Source: an uncultured Saprospiraceae bacterium (lineage in GTDB: Bacteria; Bacteroidota; Bacteroidia; Chitinophagales; Saprospiraceae). From it: 64,000 bases of DNA. A program made the position numbers and the translations under genes. The stretch lies in assembly GCA_938016265.1 (NCBI GenBank), contig CALLWB010000025.1:1-64000 (forward strand). Reading direction: 5' to 3'. Of this stretch, positions 7,446 through 14,943 are shown piece after piece. Within the stretch, counting starts at the first letter, position 1, and every line of letters begins with the position of its first letter. The notes beneath the pieces were generated by a model that had not been told where the DNA came from, did no database searches, and saw nothing but the letters and a program-made list of their open reading frames with translations.

Positions 7446-10316
7446 ATGGAGTATTCACCAAATAGTATAGAAGAGAAATGGAGAGTATGGTGGTCGGAAA
7501 ACGGCACCTACAAAGTCAGCAATGATACAGACAAGCCAAAGTATTATGTGTTAGACATGTTTCCTTATCCATCGGGTTCTGGATTGCATGTCGGGCACCC
7601 ATTAGGCTACATTGCCTCTGACATTTTTTCCCGCTACAAACGATTGAAAGGATACAATGTGCTACACCCAATGGGCTATGACGCTTTCGGCTTGCCGGCA
7701 GAACAGTACGCCGTCACCATGGGTGTTCATCCAGCTGCCTCTACCAACGAAAACATCAAACGATACCGGTCACAGTTGGATAACATAGGCTTCAGTTTTG
7801 ATTGGAGCAGAGAGGTAAAAACTTCCGAGCCCAACTACTACAAATGGACCCAATGGATTTTCTTAGAATTGTACGATCATTATTTTGATACGGACTCCAA
7901 CAAAGCAGAATCCATAGACGCTTTAGTAAAACGCTTCGAAACCAACGGTAATGCAGACGTAAATGCTGCAACTACTCAGGACAATACCTTTACTTCCGTA
8001 GAATGGAATGCCTTAACTCCTAAAGCGAAAAGCGACATTTTGATGGGCTATCGGTTAGCCTACCGCAAAGTAAGCACCGTCAACTGGTGTGAAGAATTAG
8101 GAACTGTTTTAGCGAACGATGAAGTAAAAGACGGTGTTTCCGAACGTGGAGGCTACCCAGTCATCCAAAAACCAGTTTTGCAATGGTCCTTGCGTACCAC
8201 TGCCTATGCAGAACGCTTATTAAATGGCTTAGACAATGTCGATTGGTCGGATTCCTTAAAAACACAACAACGCAACTGGATCGGTCGGTCTGAGGGGGCA
8301 AGAATGTTCTTCAACGTGGCAGATTCTGACAAAACCATCGAAGTATTCACCACACGACCAGATACTATTTATGGCGCTACATATATGGCCTTAGCACCCG
8401 AACACGAATACTTGAAAGAGTTGACCACAACTGACCAAAAGGCGGAGATCGATGAGTACTTAACTTACGTGAATACTCGTTCTGAATTAGACCGAATGTC
8501 AGACGTCAAGAAAGTAACAGGCGCCTTCACTGGCTCCTACGCGATCAATCCGATGAATGGAGCGAAAATTCCAATCTGGATTGCTGAATACGTCTTAGCG
8601 GGTTATGGCACAGGTGCAATTATGGCCGTCCCTAGTGACGATGAACGCGACAACCGATTTGCCACAAAATTTGGTTTGAAAATCATTCCAGTAGTAGATA
8701 AGTCAGAATATGAAGGAGCCACTTTAGACGACAAAGTCGGCAAGATGATCAACTCCGACTTTTTGAATGGCATGGAAGTCAAAGACGCCATCACAGCTGC
8801 CATCAACAAAATGGAAGAAATGGGAGTTGGTGCTAGAAAAATCAACTACAAATTGAGAGACGCCAACTATAGCCGCCAACGATATTGGGGTGAGCCAATT
8901 CCAATAATATATGATGCAGACGGTGTTGAGCATAAAATGGACATCAGTGATTTGCCGTTGGTATTGCCAGATTTGGATGACTTCAAACCTACCGCAGATG
9001 GCAAAGCACCCTTAGCAAAGAAAACAGATTGGACCAACTTGCCAAACGGGTTTACTCGTGAAGTAGATACGATGCCTGGGTTTGCTGGATCTTCTTGGTA
9101 CTTTTTGCGGTATATGGACCCTGATAATACAGAAGAATTTGCTAGTCCAAAAGCCTTGGCCTACTGGAAAGAGGTCGATTTATATATCGGTGGTGCAGAA
9201 CATGCCGTTGGCCATTTGATGTACTCCCGATTTTGGCATAAATTCTTATTTGATAAAGGATTAGTACCAGTAGACGAGCCCTTCAAGAAGTTGGTCAACC
9301 AAGGGATGATTCAAGGCATCATTGAATACATGTACTTGAAAAAAGAGAAAACAGATGGCGTTAGTCACTTTGTTTGCTCCAAGATTGCCCAACAAGAAGG
9401 AGGGAAAGATTCCGACAAGTTTGCCAGAATTCCTGTCAATGTAGACTTCATACAGGAATACGGATCGGTGGATTCCTACTTGGATATAAGTAGTATCAAA
9501 CGATTTATCGATTGGCGACCAGATTATGCTGATGCAATTTTTGAATGTGGAAAAGGCATCTTCCAAAATGGCGTTTTTAATGCGACCAATGGAAGTACAG
9601 ATTCTCATTTATTTACAGAATCTGAAGTCGGGAAGATGGGGAAACGGTATTTTAATTCTGTGAATCCTGACGATATGGTAGATAGATATGGTGCGGATTG
9701 TTTCCGAATGTATGAAATGTTCTTAGGACCTTTGGAGCAAGCAAAACCATGGGATACTAAGGGAATAGAAGGGGTCTCTAAATTCTTACGAAAGTTCTGG
9801 GCATTATTCTACAACGAAGACAAATGGTTGGTGGTCGACGAAGCTCCTACCAAAGACGAGTTCAAAGTATTGCACACTACTATTAAAAAAGTAAGTGAAG
9901 ATATTGAGCGGTTGTCCTTTAATACTTGTACAAGTGCATTTATGGTTTGTGTCAACGAATTGAGGAAATTGGATTGCCACAAAAAGGAAATTTTAGAAAC
10001 TTTGGTGGTTTTGATCGCGCCTTTTGCCCCGCATGCAGCAGAAGAGTTGTGGCATAAATTTGGAAATGAAAGTTCCGTCCATTTAGGAACCTATCCAATT
10101 GTCAATGAAGACTACTTAAAAGAAGATACCATTACGTACCCGATTTGTATTAATGGAAAGAAACGGGCGACCTTTGACTTCGCTTCTGATGCTTCCAAAG
10201 AGGACATGGAGGCAATCACCAGAGAGTTGGAAGTTGTTCAGAAATGGGCAGAAGGAAAGTCGATTCGCAAAGTTATTGTCGTGCCTAAGAGGATGGTCAA
10301 TGTTGTTGTTGGATAG
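7446..10316 (+). CDS. leuS: Leucine--tRNA ligase
   Basis: The enzyme charges tRNA-Leu with leucine. The 956-residue protein shows class Ia motifs in order: HVGH (HIGH) at residues 48-51, the CP1 editing domain with VFTTRPDTIYGATYMAL and GYGTGAIMAVPSDDERD, the SSWYFLRYMDP catalytic core, and the KMSKS-position motif at 730-734. An insertion of about 80 residues directly before that motif (roughly 640-725) is characteristic of Bacteroidota LeuRS. The KMSKS motif reads KMGKR (aag atg ggg aaa cgg at 9633-9647), with Gly in place of the first Ser. The rest of the core (NPDDMVDRYGADCFRMYEMFLGP) is normal and the frame is intact, so I take it as functional. Confidence 0.97.
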   Translation: MEYSPNSIEEKWRVWWSENGTYKVSNDTDKPKYYVLDMFPYPSGSGLHVGHPLGYIASDIFSRYKRLKGYNVLHPMGYDAFGLPAEQYAVTMGVHPAASTNENIKRYRSQLDNIGFSFDWSREVKTSEPNYYKWTQWIFLELYDHYFDTDSNKAESIDALVKRFETNGNADVNAATTQDNTFTSVEWNALTPKAKSDILMGYRLAYRKVSTVNWCEELGTVLANDEVKDGVSERGGYPVIQKPVLQWSLRTTAYAERLLNGLDNVDWSDSLKTQQRNWIGRSEGARMFFNVADSDKTIEVFTTRPDTIYGATYMALAPEHEYLKELTTTDQKAEIDEYLTYVNTRSELDRMSDVKKVTGAFTGSYAINPMNGAKIPIWIAEYVLAGYGTGAIMAVPSDDERDNRFATKFGLKIIPVVDKSEYEGATLDDKVGKMINSDFLNGMEVKDAITAAINKMEEMGVGARKINYKLRDANYSRQRYWGEPIPIIYDADGVEHKMDISDLPLVLPDLDDFKPTADGKAPLAKKTDWTNLPNGFTREVDTMPGFAGSSWYFLRYMDPDNTEEFASPKALAYWKEVDLYIGGAEHAVGHLMYSRFWHKFLFDKGLVPVDEPFKKLVNQGMIQGIIEYMYLKKEKTDGVSHFVCSKIAQQEGGKDSDKFARIPVNVDFIQEYGSVDSYLDISSIKRFIDWRPDYADAIFECGKGIFQNGVFNATNGSTDSHLFTESEVGKMGKRYFNSVNPDDMVDRYGADCFRMYEMFLGPLEQAKPWDTKGIEGVSKFLRKFWALFYNEDKWLVVDEAPTKDEFKVLHTTIKKVSEDIERLSFNTCTSAFMVCVNELRKLDCHKKEILETLVVLIAPFAPHAAEELWHKFGNESSVHLGTYPIVNEDYLKEDTITYPICINGKKRATFDFASDASKEDMEAITRELEVVQKWAEGKSIRKVIVVPKRMVNVVVG

Positions 10317-10393
10317 ACTTGTAACTGTGTAGAGAGACTTTTAATAGGGACAAATTGGAGTATTATACTCTATAAGTTAATAATCTTGTGACC

Positions 10394-10418
10394 TAATAAC
10401 TTAATACACTCAATAACC
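10394..10418 (+). repeat. Intergenic TAATAACTTAATAC..CAATAACC repeat copy
   Basis: The sequence directly before the ATG at 10425 reads TAATAACTTAATAC then CTCAATAACC. It closely matches 43011-43042 and part of 44201-44236 and 3126-3199. It may be a dispersed low-complexity family; function unknown. Confidence 0.4.
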
Positions 10419-10424
10419 TATCAA

Positions 10425-11087
10425 ATGATCCAACCACTATGGAAAAAATGGTTAAGTTATCTATGGCCTCTTCAAATTGAGGCAGTGGAAGGGGTGCACA
10501 ATCCTTATCTCGAAATCTTATATTACAAAGGGCGGTATCAGCTAAATACAGAAAACGCTATTTATTCGTTTGAAGATCTGTATACTAATTATTACCGCGC
10601 TTTTGAGAAGGTAGAACTAGAAAAATTGGAGGTCAATAATGTGTTAATCCTGGGGCTTGGACTCGGAAGTATACCCGTGATGCTAGAGCGAAATTTCAAA
10701 GTAAACTACCATTTTACCGGAGTAGAAATAGACGAGGAAGTCATCCATCTGGCCCACAAATATGCCTTAAATGGTTTGAAATCGCCGATTGAAATTGTGT
10801 GTACTGATGCCTACAATTACGTAGCGCAATGCCATCAAAAATTTGAGATGATCTGTGTGGACATCTTTATTGACGACGTCATTCCCCACGAATTTGAGCA
10901 ACAAGATTTTCTGAATCAGGTAAAGGATCTCCTTACGGATAATGGGATGCTGTTTTACAACAGACTAGGGTTCACCGACAATGACAAAAAAAACAACCTC
11001 AAATTCTACAACAAACAGTTTAAACCGATATTCCCGAAAGGAAGGTATTTAGATTTAGATGACAATTGGATGTTCTTAAACAAATAG
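10425..11087 (+). CDS. Spermidine-synthase-like SAM-dependent methyltransferase
   Basis: The 220-residue protein has the Rossmann core of spermidine synthase-like methyltransferases. NVLILGLGLGSIPVML is the glycine-rich motif I, FTGVEIDEEVIHLAHKY holds the acidic motif II residue (Glu/Asp), and EIVCTDAYNYV plus MICVDIFIDDVIPHEF cover motifs III-IV. The second half is shorter than in true spermidine synthases (about 280 residues), and the polyamine-binding residues are not obvious, so the substrate is uncertain. It lies 108 nt after leuS on the same strand. Confidence 0.78.
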   Translation: MIQPLWKKWLSYLWPLQIEAVEGVHNPYLEILYYKGRYQLNTENAIYSFEDLYTNYYRAFEKVELEKLEVNNVLILGLGLGSIPVMLERNFKVNYHFTGVEIDEEVIHLAHKYALNGLKSPIEIVCTDAYNYVAQCHQKFEMICVDIFIDDVIPHEFEQQDFLNQVKDLLTDNGMLFYNRLGFTDNDKKNNLKFYNKQFKPIFPKGRYLDLDDNWMFLNK

Positions 11088-11152
11088 GTTGTTTTTTGAA
11101 AGACGATCGTTTAGTATGAATGAGTAAATATTCCAATTACTAAAAAAGTATA

Positions 11153-14122
11153 CTACTTTGGAATGCTTGAAAAAACACCATTATTATAGGACCAAAAAAC
11201 TTTGTCTGCACCTGTAACATCGCCATCTAAGTTAAAATCTTCCGCACGATACACTGCAGGTTGTCCATTGAGCAATTGCCAAAGAACTTTATCTGCTGCG
11301 GAGATTTCATAACCAGAAGGCAATGATTGGTCAACATTTCCAGCAAACATCACCCAAGAACTTCCAATTTGCTTCTGACCATAACCAGTGCCATCTGCAT
11401 AGCTATTGGCAAGCGTAAAATCATAGGTAAGCAATCCATTTGTAATCGGGACAGGTGTCGGTGTCATAATCGGCAAGTGATTTCGATGTTCTACTACGAT
11501 ATAGACAGAACTAACTGCCGCTTCAATGGAAGCAGAGAGGCCCTCATGAGTAGATCCATCATTCATCAATAAAACAGCTCCTTTTGCTACTTCATCGACA
11601 GGGTTAGGCGAAGCTCTTAGGCTAATCAATATCCAGTCGACCGTGCCAGGAGGATAGTCTGACGCGGTCCATCCATCGCCTTCCAATCCTGGATAATTCC
11701 ATGGTGTGGAAGAATAGGGTTGTCCTGAAGGTAATAAGTTGAAGGATTGTAATTGGTTGGTCATGTTGGTTTGTCCATCAAAAACACCTTCCATGAGCAA
11801 CGAGACATTACATTCCACTGTTTGAGATAAACTGTTTTGAATGGGGGTGTGTTGAATTCCTGTACCTGGAGACCAAGCCCAAAGGTGCGGATTATTCCCT
11901 GATTCTATTTTCATTCTTCCGCCATTTGGCCAAGCCATTCCTTCATTTGCAAAATTCCAATTGCTACCGGCATCCGTTGATACTAAGAAGCCGATGGAGC
12001 TATTGTCGTAACCGCCAGAGTGGTAACTAAGTGAAGACGATGCATAGATAAGGTCAGAATTGCCAGGAGCAATTGCAATGCCTCGCATTTTATCATTGGT
12101 GTATAATTTTGTCCAGGTCGTGCCAGAATCATCACTTCTATAGAGTCCTTTATTTGGTCCAAAGGCAATAGCATAGACACGATTTGCTACATTGGGGTCC
12201 GACTTAATGTCAAAAATGCCTTGCCATTGATCTTGAGGAGGGTTGGTCCAAGATGCATTGTAGGTAGGCACGATATCTGGGCTCATAACCGCACCATTCG
12301 CCGTTGGAATATACTTCATTTCCGGCAAGCTGACGTCTGTCCAATTTGTCCCTCCATCCATAGATCTCCAAAATCCATTTTCTCCTCCCGCGTAGACAAT
12401 CTGACGATTAAATTTATCAACTTCTGTGAATTTTAATCCGCCTACTTGTAGAACCGGGGACCAACTCTGACCATCATCAATCGATTTAAAAACATCTCCA
12501 TTTTGAGTTAAATAAAGTGTCCGATTGTTAACCGGGCTGTTGATGTCAAGCGATAAGCCATGCATCGTCAAACCAAAAGGAGCAAGTCCAGTGTTACTTA
12601 TTGTCCAGTTTTCACCAAACTGCGTACTTTTAAAAAGGGCGCTTTCTGTTTCTGGTTGCACTGCAGAGAATGATGCCCAGACTACGTTTTCTCTAGCAGG
12701 ATCACTAAGAACAATATTACAATTTGACCCTCCTCCAGCATACCAGGTGTAGTCCGGGTAGATGGCATTATCGGGTAAACTCCTTTTCCATGAACCTCCA
12801 TGGTTTAAGGAATACCAAAATCCAAGATCATACCCACCCATATAAACTGTATTTGGGTTTGTATCGTTGACATCTATACAGTGGCCTTCTATATTTTCCA
12901 TGCCTGTAGAAATGAATTGATCATTCCCCAGTGCAGTTGTCGAAATATTGTTTAGAATAGTACCTCCATCTATTGAGCTCCACGCCCATTGCCCAAATGA
13001 ACCATACAGTCTATCAGGATTAAATCTATCTTTTCGCAGTGTTTTGGATAAGCCATTAAAACTGTAAGACCAAATAAAGCTATTACTTGTTGCCCAACCA
13101 GTAAACCAATTCTGAACAAATCCAGTATGTGTCCAAGTTGTCCCTCCATCATCAGTGCTCCATGTGCCAGCGTTAGGATTCCAATCTTGGGGAAAAAAGA
13201 TATCGGTCAGACTGATATTGTCTGGATTGTTGCCTACACTAATGATCCCAGTTTTATCGCTGATTTCTTGAAAGCTTTGGCCTCCATTTGTACTCTTATA
13301 AAATTCGCCAGCGTATTCATCTCCGACCGAATATTGCCACATCGGTGCGCTACAAGCATTGGCTTCAAACGTACTCACGTAAATGATGTTAGAATTAGAG
13401 GGGTGAAGATCCATGTCGAGTATATCTCCTATACTTGTGGCTATTTCTACAAAACTAATTCCTCCATCAATCGATCGATACAAATTAGGTAGACTGCACC
13501 TAAATCGAGATTTGCCCGATAGTACATAAACAATATCGGGATTTATATGATCAACCATTATTTTAGTGATACTTGCATTGGCTGGTAAACCGCTAGTAGA
13601 TAGTATAGACCAATTGTCTCCACCATCTGTAGTTTTTAGAAAAGAAAGGGGCGGATTCCAATTATCATGGTGCGCCATATAGCCAATATTCCCTGTTGTC
13701 ATATCCATCGCTAGACTTTCCACATATCCCAATCCTGAGTTTGGTACAATTTGAAGGTTCACCCGATTAATTGTGTTGCCACCATCTGTTGTTTTAAACG
13801 CACCAATAGTCGTCCCGATTACAAAAGTATTCCCATCCAAAGGATGAAACCCAAAGGAAGTAATGCTTGTCTCCGTTAGCCCTTGAGCTGCTCCTAATAC
13901 CTCCCAGCTTGCGCCGTTGTTGGTAGATTTGTAGATGCCACTTAAATCGGAAGCGCTAAGTATTGTGCCGTTTGCAGTTGCTCCAACCACCGCAATAGCT
14001 CCCCCGCCACCTGGGTTTGTTCTAGTCCAATTGGATTGGCCAACCAACGTTGTTTGAAAATAGGAGAAGGATAAGAAAATTATCCATAAGATATTGAATG
14101 CCTTTCGTGCTTGTCTTTTCAT
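11153..14122 (-). CDS. Secreted VPS10/BNR-type beta-propeller protein with C-terminal dockerin-like tail
   Basis: The 989-residue protein starts with a signal peptide (residues 1-29, ending FQTTLVGQ). Its bulk, about residues 30-760, is a series of BNR/Asp-box units: repeated S.DGG.TW, TNNGASW, SDDSGTTW and STDAGSNW, the sortilin/VPS10-like or xyloglucanase-like propeller. A beta-sandwich region follows (about 770-930). The last 50 residues hold two Ca-binding helices, SAADKVLW and DFNLDGDVTGADKVFW. This is dockerin type I-like, a tail often seen at the end of secreted Saprospiraceae proteins. No type A T9SS domain is present, so the tail may be its sorting or anchoring signal (inference). 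Substrate unknown; a glycoside hydrolase or adhesin role is possible. Confidence 0.78.
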   Translation of the reverse strand: MKRQARKAFNILWIIFLSFSYFQTTLVGQSNWTRTNPGGGGAIAVVGATANGTILSASDLSGIYKSTNNGASWEVLGAAQGLTETSITSFGFHPLDGNTFVIGTTIGAFKTTDGGNTINRVNLQIVPNSGLGYVESLAMDMTTGNIGYMAHHDNWNPPLSFLKTTDGGDNWSILSTSGLPANASITKIMVDHINPDIVYVLSGKSRFRCSLPNLYRSIDGGISFVEIATSIGDILDMDLHPSNSNIIYVSTFEANACSAPMWQYSVGDEYAGEFYKSTNGGQSFQEISDKTGIISVGNNPDNISLTDIFFPQDWNPNAGTWSTDDGGTTWTHTGFVQNWFTGWATSNSFIWSYSFNGLSKTLRKDRFNPDRLYGSFGQWAWSSIDGGTILNNISTTALGNDQFISTGMENIEGHCIDVNDTNPNTVYMGGYDLGFWYSLNHGGSWKRSLPDNAIYPDYTWYAGGGSNCNIVLSDPARENVVWASFSAVQPETESALFKSTQFGENWTISNTGLAPFGLTMHGLSLDINSPVNNRTLYLTQNGDVFKSIDDGQSWSPVLQVGGLKFTEVDKFNRQIVYAGGENGFWRSMDGGTNWTDVSLPEMKYIPTANGAVMSPDIVPTYNASWTNPPQDQWQGIFDIKSDPNVANRVYAIAFGPNKGLYRSDDSGTTWTKLYTNDKMRGIAIAPGNSDLIYASSSLSYHSGGYDNSSIGFLVSTDAGSNWNFANEGMAWPNGGRMKIESGNNPHLWAWSPGTGIQHTPIQNSLSQTVECNVSLLMEGVFDGQTNMTNQLQSFNLLPSGQPYSSTPWNYPGLEGDGWTASDYPPGTVDWILISLRASPNPVDEVAKGAVLLMNDGSTHEGLSASIEAAVSSVYIVVEHRNHLPIMTPTPVPITNGLLTYDFTLANSYADGTGYGQKQIGSSWVMFAGNVDQSLPSGYEISAADKVLWQLLNGQPAVYRAEDFNLDGDVTGADKVFWSYNNGVFSSIPK

Positions 14123-14455
14123 TTTGATATTGAGATTGTTAAGGTAGATGCTTGTAAGGTAGTGTTTTATAACTAGTGAAGTTGAAATTAGACTAAAGTT
14201 GTTAGGGTTATTCGATTAGATTGACGCAAGAATTGCTGCGTATTTTTTTCTCCTGAATAGTAAAAGTCTCTTAATCTGACTATTTATTAAGGTTGATAGG
14301 ATGGGTTTCTTTTTTATTAATTGAATTAGATTTGTAGTTAAGGTGTCTATTAGGGTAGGAGAAAAGGGCCTAGTAATTCTTCTCAAAAAAACAGTTTGGA
14401 AAACCGTTAAAACCTAAATTTTCTTGTAATTTTGTGGAAATTAGATTAAAGAAAA
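14123..14455. other. Divergent intergenic region, 333 nt
   Basis: An AT-rich spacer between the secreted propeller gene (minus) and a small plus-strand gene. Apart from the -7 element at 14427-14434 I see no gene, repeat or hairpin. Confidence 0.45.
14427..14434 (+). promoter_or_regulatory. -7 element TAATTTTG before the 60-aa gene
   Basis: TAATTTTG matches TAnnTTTG exactly and lies 21 nt before the ATG at 14456. The nearest upstream TTG (14396-14398) is 28 nt away, too far for a standard -33 element. Confidence 0.4.
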
Positions 14456-14638
14456 ATGAGCAAAGAATTAGAAGTTCTCCAAAAAGAAATGTGGAAAAAT
14501 TTTCAATTGATTAAAAAAATCAACGCCATTGCAGAAACCAGAGAATTGAGTGATGACGAAAAAGAAAAACTGAAGTTTTTAATTACGCAAATGAAGTCTA
14601 TTCAGCAGGAGATCAAGGAGGAGAAGGAAGGGGATTAG
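14456..14638 (+). CDS. Small charged helical protein, 60 aa
   Basis: The product is rich in Lys and Glu and is predicted to be two helices broken by the RELSDDEKEKL turn near residue 28. That gives a small coiled-coil hairpin with no signal peptide. The exact -7 element just upstream, the A-rich leader (AAAGAAAAATG) typical of Bacteroidota starts and the coding-like composition support a real gene. I recognise no family. Confidence 0.6.
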   Translation: MSKELEVLQKEMWKNFQLIKKINAIAETRELSDDEKEKLKFLITQMKSIQQEIKEEKEGD

Positions 14639-14943
14639 AAGGTTGGTTTTTTGCTAAATTGTATTCCGTTGATATCATCTACAATAAACAAAGTGTTCGT
14701 TTTAAGTAGGCAGATGGTCTTGATTATTAACACAGAAGGGATGCGTATGCTCCAACTAATGATGCATTAAGCTTACACCGTTCCAAAACAACGGAATTCC
14801 CATCAAGCGTAGCAAAAATACGATGGAATGTTTTCTCCTATGGAGTAAAAACATGGATTACTGAAAAAACTTCCAACGTTTAATGCTTTTTTAAAAAAAT
14901 ATCGAATGAGTGGTGTTCAGACCACTCTTTTGCTTGGAAACAT
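14639..14943. other. Intergenic region between convergent genes
   Basis: Apart from the hairpin at 14908-14931, I see nothing in these roughly 300 nt. No frame begins with a plausible start or has coding-like composition. Confidence 0.4.
14908..14931. terminator. Hairpin terminator at the end of the T9SS gene
   Basis: The stem GAGTGGT/ACCACTC (7 bp) with loop GTTCAG is followed on the plus strand by TTTT. It lies 13 nt beyond the stop of the minus-strand gene. On the minus strand the T-rich tract comes about ten nt after the stem, so it may serve both directions weakly. Confidence 0.5.

Noticed and set aside
10394-10418. CRISPR-like repeats from the TAATAACTTAATA copies
   Set aside because: Copies are kilobases apart, not regularly spaced, and no cas genes are present.
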